The notes beneath the pieces were generated by a model. The model had not been told where the DNA came from, searched no databases, and saw nothing but the letters and a program-made list of their open reading frames with translations. This document shows, in pieces, positions 42,809 through 51,466 of a DNA stretch of 64,000 nt. Position 1 is the first letter of the stretch. Each line of letters starts with the position of its first letter. The translations under genes were made by a program, and so were the position numbers. The DNA is taken from contig CAWBSY010000021.1 of assembly GCA_963791575.1 (NCBI GenBank), forward strand, positions 1 to 64,000. The letters run 5' to 3'. This stretch comes from JAOAPG01 sp963791575. Lineage in GTDB: Bacteria > Acidobacteriota > Terriglobia > Terriglobales > Acidobacteriaceae.

Positions 42809-42820
42809 TTCAATGTTGAA
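42809..42820. promoter_or_regulatory. Candidate shared operator (TTCA-N4-TGAA), perfect copy
   Basis: TTCAATGTTGAA: a perfect inverted repeat, lying after 58 bp of sequence upstream of the plus-strand -35 box at 42879-42884 and only 4 bp downstream of the -10 box of the minus-strand promoter (42825-42830). It could thus act differently on the two divergent operons. Regulator unknown. Confidence 0.55.
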
Positions 42821-42824
42821 CGAT

Positions 42825-42853
42825 ATAAAAGCATTTTCGGCATTAATAGTCAA
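42825..42853 (-). promoter_or_regulatory. Putative promoter of the 42711-36856 operon
   Basis: On the minus strand: TTGACT (42848-42853), 17-bp spacer, TTTTAT (42825-42830). It precedes the GTG at 42711 by about 115 bp. The perfect operator-like palindrome 42809-42820 lies immediately downstream of the -10 box, a classical repressor position. Confidence 0.45.
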
Positions 42854-42878
42854 GTTTAATATTATGTTGAAATAACAC

Positions 42879-42907
42879 TTGACACCGATCGAGCCGGAAA
42901 ATATACC
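42879..42907 (+). promoter_or_regulatory. Promoter of the 42986-46936 operon
   Basis: TTGACA (42879-42884), 17-bp spacer, TATACC (42902-42907), the same box pair as in the promoter at 33283-33311. About 79 bp before the GTG start at 42986. Confidence 0.65.
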
Positions 42908-42985
42908 TGTTGTCGTCTCTCTATTCTATCGGTTCGCATTGCGCGAGAAATCTGACCGTCCTCTTACCTTTACCAGGAGCCCGCT

Positions 42986-44143
42986 GTGCAATTTGAACTT
43001 CTTCCCAACCGGCGCAAAGTCATTTGGATCGGCGACGAAGAACTACAAATTGCAGTCGCCGATGGTGGTGGCCACATTGCCGCGCTCCGCTTTCCTGGAA
43101 TGCCCGAAATTGTCAATCCTTTTTGGCAACCGCCTTGGCCATCTCTTGAACCTGCTGAAGTTACGGACTCTATCGTCGATAAACGATATGGCGGTGCACC
43201 TGAAGGCAGATTGCTGGCTTCGATCCTAGGACACAGTCTTGCACTCGACTTGTACGGCGCACCCTCGAAAGAAGAGACCGGCACTGGCGCCGTCACTCAT
43301 GGAAAAACCGGCGTTCTTCCTTGGCAGTGGACGCTCTCGGATCCCCAGAACCTTAAAAGCGAATGCGAAGACTCTTTTGCTCAACTGAAATTTTGGCGGC
43401 AGCTACATGTGAAAGAACGCTGCGTTGTGATTGAGGAAAAAATTCAAAACCTCTGCGCCTGGGACCGACCGATTGCGTGGCAGCAGCACGTTTCCATTGG
43501 TGCTCCCTTTTGTGAAGAAGGTTTCTGGTCACGGGCCAATTGCGATCGCGGCTCTACCCATCCGCAATCATTCGGGTCCGGGGCAAGTTTGCTTCCTGGG
43601 AGCGAAACTATCTGGCCATTGGCGCCGCGTCGAATGGGCGGATACTGTGACTATCGTTCCCCGCTGGGCGCGGACTCCATCGCAAACGATTTTACCGGCT
43701 ATCGCATAAGGACAGCAGACAGCCTGGGAAGTTTCGTCGCCGGAAATACACGCTTCGGCTTTGCACTCTTTTATGCGTGGCCTCGTCATTTCTTTCCGTG
43801 GCTGGGCGTGTGGGATGAAAGACATGCCCGAGATTTGAATCCGTGGAATAAAAATACATCGGTTCGAGCTTATGAATTCGGTGTCTCCCCTTTCCCCGAG
43901 TCTCGACAAGAAATGCTGGGTCGCTCGCCACTTTTCGATTTGCCCACCTACCTGATGCTTCCCGGCGGTGCCTCTCTTTGGGTGCGTTACATGCTGGGCG
44001 TATTTCCTGATGTTTCTGAACCGGGCGATGTCGTGCTCACCGGTGACGCGGCAACACTGGTAAAAGATGGCCGGGAGCTCGGCCGAGTGCAGCTGGCGGA
44101 CTCGTGCGCGAGTTCGGAACGAAAAGAGATGGCAGGGAAATGA
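42986..44143 (+). CDS. Divergent aldose-epimerase/mutarotase-like protein
   Basis: A 385-residue beta-rich protein. The N-terminus (IAVADGGGHIAALRFPG) and WQQHVSIGAPF in the middle resemble the galactose mutarotase fold, with the His in WQQH at the position of the catalytic His; a partner Glu is not obvious. It may be a carbohydrate-binding or epimerase protein, and I hold the assignment loosely. GTG start with AGGAG (42975-42979) 6 nt upstream. First gene of the plus-strand operon; its stop overlaps the following dehydratase start (ATGA). Confidence 0.65.
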   Translation: MQFELLPNRRKVIWIGDEELQIAVADGGGHIAALRFPGMPEIVNPFWQPPWPSLEPAEVTDSIVDKRYGGAPEGRLLASILGHSLALDLYGAPSKEETGTGAVTHGKTGVLPWQWTLSDPQNLKSECEDSFAQLKFWRQLHVKERCVVIEEKIQNLCAWDRPIAWQQHVSIGAPFCEEGFWSRANCDRGSTHPQSFGSGASLLPGSETIWPLAPRRMGGYCDYRSPLGADSIANDFTGYRIRTADSLGSFVAGNTRFGFALFYAWPRHFFPWLGVWDERHARDLNPWNKNTSVRAYEFGVSPFPESRQEMLGRSPLFDLPTYLMLPGGASLWVRYMLGVFPDVSEPGDVVLTGDAATLVKDGRELGRVQLADSCASSERKEMAGK

Positions 44144-45372
44144 AAATCGCAGACATTCGCGCGACCACCGTGGCCGTTCCTCTCGAGGCTCCGCTGCGAC
44201 ATGCCAATGGAGCGCATTGGGGGAAATTTGTGCGCACTATCGTCGAGGTCGAAACTGACGATGGATTGATCGGGTTAGGCGAAATGGGCGGTGGTGGAGA
44301 ATCGGCCGAAAATAGTATTCGCGCGTTGAAGTCTTATCTCGTTGGCCACGATCCTCTTCAACTCGAGGAGTTGTACTGGAAAATTTGTAATCCCACGGCT
44401 TCGCTTTACAACAATCGCGCGCAGATGCATGCCGCCATCGAATTCGCCTGCATGGATTTGGCCGGCAAGAAACTTGGCATTCGGGCCTGCGATCTGCTTG
44501 GCGGCGCATTGCGCGAAGAGATTTCTTTCGCCAGTTATTTGTTCTATCGCTACGCCGATCAGCGAACCGGAGCCGGGGGCGAAGAGACCGCCGATGAAAT
44601 AGTTGCCGCGGCAAAACAACTCAAAGGCGAACACGGATTCCGCTCCCACAAATTAAAAGGCGGCGTCTTTCCTCCCGACCATGATCTGGAAGTCTATCTG
44701 GCTTTAGCGGCGGAATTTCCCGGCGATTCGTTTCGCCTGGATCCGAATGCTGCTTGGAGTGTGGAAGAGTCGATCCGCATCGGACACGCCATTGAAGGTG
44801 TTCGTAACGACTACTACGAAGATCCTTGCTGGGGGCTGGAAGGCATGCGGCGGGTCCGTTCGTTCGTGAATATTCCAACCGCGACGAACACAGTCGTGGT
44901 GAATTTCGAGCAACTCGTGGCTTGTATTCAACTCGACGCCATCGACGTCATTCTGCTGGACACAACTTTCTGGGGCGGATTACGTCAAGCATGGAAAGCC
45001 GGAACCATTTGTGAAAAATTTCAGCGCGGAGTGAGTGTTCATTCCAGCGGTGAACTCGGCATTCAACTCGCGACCATGCTCCATCTCGGCGCCACGTTGC
45101 CGAACCTTACATTCGCGGCCGACGCCCACTACCATCATCTGAAAGACGACATTCTAAAAGGCGGCAAGGTGAAATACGTGGACGGCAAAATAGCCGTGCC
45201 GGCTGGCCCGGGTCTGGGCGTGGAACTCGATCGCGAAAAAGTGCGCGAATATGCGGAATTCTTTCGCACTACAGGCGGCTATGCGTACGACCGTGATCCG
45301 CAACGGCCCGAATGGTTTGCCGTCGTCCCGGAAGGCCGCTTCGCTCAACCGCGAGGAACTAAGAAAACTTAA
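44140..45372 (+). CDS. Enolase-superfamily dehydratase, glucarate-dehydratase-like
   Basis: A 410-residue enzyme with glucarate dehydratase features: KLKGG (catalytic KxK), RLDPNAAW (metal Asp and Asn), YEDPCWG (metal Glu), the ATNT motif with the third ligand Asn, and VHSSGELGIQLA holding the catalytic His. It would convert D-glucarate (or an idarate/galactarate-like diacid) to 5-keto-4-deoxyglucarate. In the true GlucD family the His motif is followed by NNHFD-type residues, here replaced by SGELG, so the exact substrate may differ. ATG 44140 overlaps the upstream stop; an open frame from 44104 adds 12 unsupported residues. Paired with the ACS-type carrier at 39670. Confidence 0.85.
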   Translation: MKIADIRATTVAVPLEAPLRHANGAHWGKFVRTIVEVETDDGLIGLGEMGGGGESAENSIRALKSYLVGHDPLQLEELYWKICNPTASLYNNRAQMHAAIEFACMDLAGKKLGIRACDLLGGALREEISFASYLFYRYADQRTGAGGEETADEIVAAAKQLKGEHGFRSHKLKGGVFPPDHDLEVYLALAAEFPGDSFRLDPNAAWSVEESIRIGHAIEGVRNDYYEDPCWGLEGMRRVRSFVNIPTATNTVVVNFEQLVACIQLDAIDVILLDTTFWGGLRQAWKAGTICEKFQRGVSVHSSGELGIQLATMLHLGATLPNLTFAADAHYHHLKDDILKGGKVKYVDGKIAVPAGPGLGVELDREKVREYAEFFRTTGGYAYDRDPQRPEWFAVVPEGRFAQPRGTKKT

Positions 45373-45395
45373 CGCTGCAACAGTCGGAGACATTT

Positions 45396-46169
45396 ATGGA
45401 TGATGCAAAACCATGGGCAGGCAAGGTCGCTGTAATCACCGGTGGTTCCTCCGGCATCGGCGAGGCGACAGTTGCCGAATTCGCGGCCCGCGGAGCAAGA
45501 GTCGCCATTCTGGATCGAGCTGTCGTCAAGTCCAGCGCGAACCCGAATTACCTGTCTCTGGCTTGCGATGTGTCCTCCGGATTCGCAGTGGAGACAGCGG
45601 CGGCGCGAATCAAAGCTGAATTTGGAGCGGTTCACTTTCTCGTAAACAGCGCTGGCATTCAGCGTTACGGTACTGGCACCACGACATCCGAGGAGACTTG
45701 GGACGAGGTGATGTCCGTGAACCTCAAGTCCATGTTCCTGACTTTTCGCGCCTTTTGTCCGCTCATGAAAGATGCCGGCGGTGCGGTCGTCAATGTTTCG
45801 TCGGTACAAGCATTGGGCGCTCTACCAAACTCGGTCGCCTACGTCACCAGCAAACACGCCATCGCCGGGCTTACGCGCGCGTTGGCAATCGATCATGCAG
45901 TCGACAACATTCGCGTGAACTGTGTTTGTCCCGGTTCGGTGGATACGCCTATGCTTCAGGCGAGTATAAAAGACAGCGACGGGTTGGAAGCCTTATTGCG
46001 CGACATCGGTCAACTACACGCACTCGGACGCATTGCACAACCCATGGAAGTAGCAAAAATGATTGCTTTCCTATGCAGTGATGACGCGTCCTTCGTTACC
46101 GGCGGAATCTATGTTGTGGATGGAGGAATGACGGCGCTCGTCACCGGGAAACCTCCAGTAAAAAAATAG
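45396..46169 (+). CDS. SDR-family oxidoreductase
   Basis: A 257-residue short-chain dehydrogenase with TGGSSGIG, FLVNSAGIQ (Ser for the second Asn), NVSSVQALGALPNSVAYVTSK as active site, and YVVDGGMTA at the end. ILDRA after beta-2 with an Asp favours NAD. Third in the plus-strand operon after the glucarate-dehydratase-like gene. It may act on a uronic or aldonic acid; substrate unknown. Confidence 0.9.
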   Translation: MDDAKPWAGKVAVITGGSSGIGEATVAEFAARGARVAILDRAVVKSSANPNYLSLACDVSSGFAVETAAARIKAEFGAVHFLVNSAGIQRYGTGTTTSEETWDEVMSVNLKSMFLTFRAFCPLMKDAGGAVVNVSSVQALGALPNSVAYVTSKHAIAGLTRALAIDHAVDNIRVNCVCPGSVDTPMLQASIKDSDGLEALLRDIGQLHALGRIAQPMEVAKMIAFLCSDDASFVTGGIYVVDGGMTALVTGKPPVKK

Positions 46170-46204
46170 CTTTTTCACAATCTCCAGTAATCCAGGACCA
46201 ACGA

Positions 46205-46936
46205 GTGGACAGTACGAAGCGAGATTACCGCAACCAGCCATTCACAATCGGCGTGGCAATCGGGGAAAGTACAACCGCTGGCGGAACGGCGACCAGCCGC
46301 GACCTGACGTGGGTGAGTCGGCTGACAGAGCTGATCAATGAATCGCAATTAGAACCTATTCAGATGATCAACAGTGGTATTGGAGCAAACGTGATCTCGC
46401 CCAGAAGCCCAAGCTACGAGCAATCGGGCAAGCCCAGCGCGGCGGAACGCTATCAGAAGCATGTGATCGACTTCTCTCCAGACCTGGTCATGATCTCCTA
46501 TGGGCTGAACGATGCGCGCGGCGGAACGCCGTTGGCGCAGTTTCTAGAAGACCTGAAGCACGTCACTTTGGATATCAAGACAAAGACGGACGCTGTCATC
46601 GTCTTGGTGAACGCTTACTTCATGACCGGATTCGATCGGTACCTTCCATACAACCAAGCCAACGTGGCCACATTCATGGGATACAACTGCGCCACGAGGC
46701 GGCTCGCGGAGGAGTGCGACGTGTTATATGCCGATGTGTTCGCGGCCCAGGCAATGGCCCCTTGGATGGTCGATCCCGACGGCGTGCACGCCAATAATCT
46801 CGGTCACCGGGTAATTGCGAATCGCATTTTCGAAGTGTTGGCGCAGAACTGCAGCGGACTTTCGCAAAAGGCGTTTGAATTGAGAAACAACTTCCAGCAA
46901 TGGCGTGACGAATCCGTTCTCAAACAGTTGTACTGA
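46205..46936 (+). CDS. SGNH/GDSL-type esterase
   Basis: A 243-residue hydrolase of the SGNH superfamily. Block I is GVAIGESTTAG (Gly-Glu-Ser instead of GDS, nucleophile Ser), block II Gly in NSGIGAN, block III Asn in SYGLNDAR, block V Asp-x-x-His in VDPDGVHANNLGH. All four active-site residues are therefore in place. No signal peptide; GTG start at 46205. Such enzymes deacetylate polysaccharide fragments or rhamnogalacturonan. Last gene of the operon, tail to tail with the Gfo/Idh gene and only 12 bp from it. Confidence 0.88.
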   Translation: MDSTKRDYRNQPFTIGVAIGESTTAGGTATSRDLTWVSRLTELINESQLEPIQMINSGIGANVISPRSPSYEQSGKPSAAERYQKHVIDFSPDLVMISYGLNDARGGTPLAQFLEDLKHVTLDIKTKTDAVIVLVNAYFMTGFDRYLPYNQANVATFMGYNCATRRLAEECDVLYADVFAAQAMAPWMVDPDGVHANNLGHRVIANRIFEVLAQNCSGLSQKAFELRNNFQQWRDESVLKQLY

Positions 46937-46948
46937 GGCAAGACCCCG

Positions 46949-48001
46949 CTACTTCGCTTCAAGTTCGGGATAGAGCGGAAGGTTAATCCATGCTCCATTC
47001 TGTTTCGCCGAGCCCCGCGCCGCTTCGACGATTTCGACACAACGCAAACCTTCGCGCCAGGTCAGAGACGGCTCGGTTCCGTCCGTAATCCACCGGACAA
47101 AATCCTGTGTTTCTTTTCGTAACGCCTCATTGGCCCCGACGGGATCCCCGCCCGGCTCCTCAAATCGTTCGTGATGTTCCTCCGATTCGCCTAGTGATTT
47201 CCAGTAGAGATTCACTTCCTGAAAAGACGTAACCAGGCGCATGCCTCCATCGCGGCAAGTGATTTCTGCTCCGTAGACTTGACGGTAACGCCGCAGCGGG
47301 TAGGAAAGAGAAACTCCAAAAAATCCGATAGCACCTGAGCGAAATCGAAGCATCACATGCATTGAATCCGAAAAGTCGTAGCGCTTATCCACTTGTGGTC
47401 CAGCCACGGCTGAAACTGCTTCCACGTCGCCGCAGAGAGCACGCATCCAGTCAAGTTCATGCACTCCGGAAAGAGCTAGCACGCCTCCGCTTTGAGATTC
47501 ACGCGTCCACCAACCTTTGAAGTCATCGGGACGAGCGTCAAAATATCCCACGATCGACATCGACGCTACTTCTCCCAACTGCTTGCCAAGCAGAATCATC
47601 CGCGCCCAGGGCTGGCGCAATCGACGCTTTTGCCCGACCATCAGTTTTACGTTGGCCGCTTCACATGCCCGAACCATCTTCCAACAGTCAGGCAGAGTCG
47701 GCGCCATGGTTTTCTCGCAAAACACATGCTTCCCCGTTTGAGCAGCGGCTACGGTGATTTCGGCATGGGTAAAGTTCGGGCCGGCCAGAGCGACCGCATC
47801 GACGTCTGCTGTGTTAAGCAGAGTTTCATAGTCGCCAAATTCAGCAACCTTCAATCCGCTGGACTCTGCAAATCTAGTTCGGGATGAGGGATTCGGATCA
47901 CACACCGCGACCACATCGGCAACTTCATTGATAAAGCTCGCCAATATTGGACCAAAGTTCCCGGCGCCAATCATCCCAAATCGAAGTCTGCGCCCACTCA
48001 T
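46949..48001 (-). CDS. Gfo/Idh/MocA-family oxidoreductase
   Basis: A 350-residue NAD(P)-dependent sugar or inositol dehydrogenase-like protein. N-terminal Rossmann fold with FGMIGAGNFG (GxGxxG type), the second-strand Asp in VAVCDPN, and the motif CEKTMAP, in which the conserved EKP is EKT. The C-terminal alpha/beta domain supplies VLALSGVHELDWMRAL with the catalytic His. Members oxidise myo-inositol, glucose, or amino sugars, and the family includes Gfo-type lactone formers and unusual glycosidases (GH109). Last of the eight-gene 58141-46949 operon, following an SMP-30 lactonase, which could hydrolyse its lactone product. Confidence 0.9.
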   Translation of the reverse strand: MSGRRLRFGMIGAGNFGPILASFINEVADVVAVCDPNPSSRTRFAESSGLKVAEFGDYETLLNTADVDAVALAGPNFTHAEITVAAAQTGKHVFCEKTMAPTLPDCWKMVRACEAANVKLMVGQKRRLRQPWARMILLGKQLGEVASMSIVGYFDARPDDFKGWWTRESQSGGVLALSGVHELDWMRALCGDVEAVSAVAGPQVDKRYDFSDSMHVMLRFRSGAIGFFGVSLSYPLRRYRQVYGAEITCRDGGMRLVTSFQEVNLYWKSLGESEEHHERFEEPGGDPVGANEALRKETQDFVRWITDGTEPSLTWREGLRCVEIVEAARGSAKQNGAWINLPLYPELEAK

Positions 48002-48013
48002 GCAAGGTTCCTT

Positions 48014-48898
48014 TCAAAGTTTCGGATTGTTTAAGCGCACGCCGCGGACACCCGGATTGTCGAATCGTTGCACCGTCGCTCGGTCCAACGATGATGCAAG
48101 CAAAATCTCCCGGTTCGCACCAGCAAAAGCCACATGGCACGGGCCTCTTAGTGCTTCCCCTTGCCAATCTTCCGCAAATGTTTCCAGTCTGCGAGTGTTT
48201 ACATCAAACACGCAAATCTTGTCCGGCCGATGGCAAGCGATCCACATCCGGCCGTCTTCATCAAATGCAATGCCATCCGGAACGTGCCGTGGCATGTGCA
48301 CCACACGTTCAATCCTTCCAGCTGATCCGTCTTTCTTGATTTCAATTCGAGAGATGCTGGCGCCCCAGGTCTCCACGTAGTAGATAAATGTCTCGTCTGG
48401 ATCAATCGCGATGCCATTAGGCGTATCGATCGACTGTGCGCACCAAACTTCGGCGTCGCCACCCCCCGGAGGAATGCGATAAATATGACCGTCGATAGTT
48501 TTCGACCACGACCCGGTGTCTGAAATGTACATGTTGCCGGAGCGGTCGAAAACAGGAGTGTTCGCGCTCATAAAACCGTTTGGAGCGGGACCTTTCGAAT
48601 AGACGCTTAGCTTTCCTTCCGGAGTGATTTTCACAATGCGGCTTCCCGGCCAATCCGGTTCAGCGCAATAGAGGTTGCCGTCCGCATCGACGACCTGGCC
48701 CAGCACACGTCGCGGCGCAGTCGAGGAAAATGACACGGCGGTGTTCGTCGCGAGATCAATTTTAAAAACTCGGCAGGTGTTGAAGCCGGTGGTGTAAGCT
48801 TCGCCCTGCGGACCGATCGAAATCGATTCATTGTGATCGACTCCACTGATTTGTCCGACGCTCCTTAGATCGTATGGTTGTAATAGATCTCTATTCAT
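48014..48898 (-). CDS. SMP-30/gluconolactonase family sugar lactonase
   Basis: A 294-residue lactonase-like propeller protein. Recognisable: SIGPQGEAYTTGFNTCRVF at the start, YSKGPAPNGFMSANTPVF, NGIAIDPDETFIYYVETWG and VPDGIAFDEDGRMWIACH (ligand Asn/Asp blocks). Start ATG 48898 fits the family N-terminus; an upstream frame from 49144 overlaps the enolase gene and adds an arginine-rich tail with no family resemblance. Lies between the enolase dehydratase and the Gfo/Idh dehydrogenase, as expected for the dehydrogenase-lactonase-dehydratase route. Confidence 0.88.
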   Translation of the reverse strand: MNRDLLQPYDLRSVGQISGVDHNESISIGPQGEAYTTGFNTCRVFKIDLATNTAVSFSSTAPRRVLGQVVDADGNLYCAEPDWPGSRIVKITPEGKLSVYSKGPAPNGFMSANTPVFDRSGNMYISDTGSWSKTIDGHIYRIPPGGGDAEVWCAQSIDTPNGIAIDPDETFIYYVETWGASISRIEIKKDGSAGRIERVVHMPRHVPDGIAFDEDGRMWIACHRPDKICVFDVNTRRLETFAEDWQGEALRGPCHVAFAGANREILLASSLDRATVQRFDNPGVRGVRLNNPKL

Positions 48899-48918
48899 AA
48901 ATGTCCTTGGTTCCGCGG

Positions 48919-50079
48919 TTAGACGAGTACCATCCCGCCATCCGCTTCGGGAAATCCGTACGCATGCAAAGTGTGAAATGGGTGCTTCTTGATAAAGTCC
49001 CAGTTCAAGTCGACTCCAAGGCCGGGCCTGGTCGGGAGCTCGAGATACCCGTCTTTCACTTGCGGCCCATACTGCTGCACGTCGTTGAAAAATGAGTAAT
49101 AGCGCCAGTGTTCCAGAGTGAGGAAATTCGGCATCGCCGCGCATGCGTGAAGATTGGCCGCCAGCGCGACCGGCCCGTATGGATTGTGTGGAGCAATCTT
49201 CATGTTGTAAACCTCAGCCATGGACGCAATCCGCAGAAGCTCAGCAATTCCGCCGCAATGCGTGATGTCCACTTGCAGGACATCGACTGCGCCAAGCTCG
49301 ATCCATTCCCGCACCCCCCAGCGAGTGAATTGTCTTTCACCGGCGGCAATTCGGACTCCTGGCCACGCGCGTCGCAACTCGACCAAAGATCGCGGACTGT
49401 CCGAATTGACCGGCTCTTCCACAAAGAGCAATTTGAGGTCATACACTCTCTCGATCAGGCGATGCGCTGCCTGCGGAGAAAAGTTGCCGAGACAGTCCAT
49501 CATCAAATCGAAATCCGGCCCTACTGTCGACCGCAAATCAGAAAAAAGCGCGGCAGCGGTATCGATTTGTTTTTCTTCGTTGTAAGGATGGTCATATCTG
49601 CCAGGACCCGTCTTGAAACCATGAAAACCCTCCGCCACAGCGGCTTTGATTTCCGCCATTTCATCAGGCAAACCTAAATCGTTCCTCACATAAACTTTCA
49701 CGCGATCGCGAACCGCTCCGCCCAGCAGCTTATAAACCGGCTGTCCATAGGCTTTGCCGGTTATGTCCCAAAGAGCCTGCTCAATACCGCTGATCGCGCT
49801 GGAACCAACGACTCCTCCGCGCCACCAGAACAGTCGCTGCATTTCCTGCCACAAGCGAGTGATCTTGGTGGGATCTTTGCCGATCAGGAAAGGACCAAAA
49901 TGTTTTTCAATCATAGCGACCACGGCGTGCTCGTAGTTTTCCGTGGTGCATTCCCCCAGGCCCGTGATTCCCTCGTCCGTTTCGATGCGGACGAACATCC
50001 AATTCCTGCGGGCGGCTTCCACTCCCCCGCGTGGCAGAACAACTCCCATAACGTGCGTCGAAACTCTCACAATCTTCAT
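48919..50079 (-). CDS. Enolase-superfamily dehydratase, galactonate-dehydratase-like
   Basis: A 386-residue mandelate-racemase-subgroup enzyme with VYVRNDLGLPDEMA, FKTGPGRYDHPYN, DLMMDCLGNFS (metal Asp), FVEEPVNSD (metal Glu), RIAAGER (metal Glu) and IAPHNPYGPVALAANLH (catalytic His). The APHNPxGP motif is shared with D-galactonate and D-mannonate dehydratases of the superfamily. ATG 50079 has AGGGAGG just upstream; an open frame from 50109 adds 10 residues. With the neighbouring lactonase and MFS carrier it forms a complete uptake and dehydration unit for an aldonic acid. Confidence 0.88.
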   Translation of the reverse strand: MKIVRVSTHVMGVVLPRGGVEAARRNWMFVRIETDEGITGLGECTTENYEHAVVAMIEKHFGPFLIGKDPTKITRLWQEMQRLFWWRGGVVGSSAISGIEQALWDITGKAYGQPVYKLLGGAVRDRVKVYVRNDLGLPDEMAEIKAAVAEGFHGFKTGPGRYDHPYNEEKQIDTAAALFSDLRSTVGPDFDLMMDCLGNFSPQAAHRLIERVYDLKLLFVEEPVNSDSPRSLVELRRAWPGVRIAAGERQFTRWGVREWIELGAVDVLQVDITHCGGIAELLRIASMAEVYNMKIAPHNPYGPVALAANLHACAAMPNFLTLEHWRYYSFFNDVQQYGPQVKDGYLELPTRPGLGVDLNWDFIKKHPFHTLHAYGFPEADGGMVLV

Positions 50080-50116
50080 TGCGTCGCCACCCTCCCTGCG
50101 AGTGACCAATTTGTTT

Positions 50117-51373
50117 TTACTGAGGTAGAGCTACGTTCTTCGTCGAATGCTTTTCGCGCATAAACCAGGCCAGCGCGGTGGCGCTCAGTAACGTCGTGAA
50201 CAAAGGGGCGCACAGAATTCCCGTCTGCACGCCCATCCGATTGCCAATTGTGCCGATAAGAAATGGGCCAACCGCGGCCCCCACATTTCCCAGCCCGGCA
50301 AAAAGCGAAAACGCCGTGGCTGTGCAATTAGAAAATCTCCCGCCCAGATAAGAATTCAACGACGGGCCAATGGCGGAGACGAACACTCCGGCAATCGTGA
50401 ACATGATCGCTCCCCACAAATAGCTGGGAGACAGAATCGCGCCTAGAAATGCCGCGGTCTCGCCAATTGCGCACACTCCTATCACCACCAACTCGGGGAT
50501 TGGCCAACGCAGGGTGATCCAACTCAGCATCAATCGACCGCTTAAAATCCCTGCCGCATTCAGGCTGATCAAGTAGGCGGCGTGTCCGGCGTCGATGTGC
50601 AGCTTCATCACATAGAGCTGGCCCATGAAAGAAATCATTCCTGCCTGGCCAACACCGTGGCAGAATTCCAGCACGACCGCGACGTAGAACGCGGACACGG
50701 TCAAGACACTTTTAATGACTGACAGGCCGCCGCCCGGAGTGTCGGGCTTAAAACTGTCTCCCGGCATGCTCTCAGAGCGCATGAACGTCGCCCAGATAAA
50801 GAGGAAAATCATGGCAGCGGCGGCAGCGAAGTAGCCCAGCCGCCAGCTCATCTTCCATTGCTCCGCCTGCACGAACCACCATCCCAGCATGGCCGGGCCG
50901 ATCATCGATCCGCCGGAATCGCTGAGGCTGGTGATAAAGAAAACGCTTTGCCGTCGCTCGCGGAAGTGACCGCTGATGATGGAGTTTTCGATCACGACGA
51001 GAGCAATGATGGAAAATCCAAATAGCCCGGAACACAAGAGCACGAAACTGAACTGATTCGCTAAACCAATCACGGCCAACACCGTGCCGGCCCAGGCAAG
51101 AGCGGCCATTGCTGAACGCTTCAATCCAAATCTCGAAATTGCAGGCCCGCCGACCACGCTGAAAATCAGGCAGCTAATAAAGAAGATGGATTGCGCGTGG
51201 CCCATCTGCCGCAACGACGCGCCAAACTCGCGGAAGAAAATAGGGAAACTGGCGGGAAGAAAATTGTAGACCGCACCGTATCCCACTCCGAGCGCGATCA
51301 CGAACCAAAAGACCGGGTCCTTCCAGATTGGCTCTTGTTGGGTTTCGAGTGGAGGCGCTTCCATTGTTGCCAT
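50117..51373 (-). CDS. MFS transporter, paralogue of the one at 15687
   Basis: A 418-residue inner-membrane carrier with about 12 hydrophobic segments, sharing N-terminal EPIWKDPVFWFVIALGVGYG, FLPASFPIFFREFGASLRQM, SVVGGPAISRFGLKRSAMAA and the end ILCAPLFTTLLSATALAW with its paralogue. It lies directly upstream of the galactonate-dehydratase-like gene and downstream of the six-hairpin protein. The duplication suggests that two operons import structurally related sugars or sugar acids. Substrate unknown. Confidence 0.88.
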   Translation of the reverse strand: MATMEAPPLETQQEPIWKDPVFWFVIALGVGYGAVYNFLPASFPIFFREFGASLRQMGHAQSIFFISCLIFSVVGGPAISRFGLKRSAMAALAWAGTVLAVIGLANQFSFVLLCSGLFGFSIIALVVIENSIISGHFRERRQSVFFITSLSDSGGSMIGPAMLGWWFVQAEQWKMSWRLGYFAAAAAMIFLFIWATFMRSESMPGDSFKPDTPGGGLSVIKSVLTVSAFYVAVVLEFCHGVGQAGMISFMGQLYVMKLHIDAGHAAYLISLNAAGILSGRLMLSWITLRWPIPELVVIGVCAIGETAAFLGAILSPSYLWGAIMFTIAGVFVSAIGPSLNSYLGGRFSNCTATAFSLFAGLGNVGAAVGPFLIGTIGNRMGVQTGILCAPLFTTLLSATALAWFMREKHSTKNVALPQ

Positions 51374-51466
51374 CAGAATCTTCCTTCAATCCGGGCAGAA
51401 CTCCGGAAGCGGTTGCGGGGACATTGTCCCGATTGGACTGCGTACATCAACGTGCGTGCGGACTTC

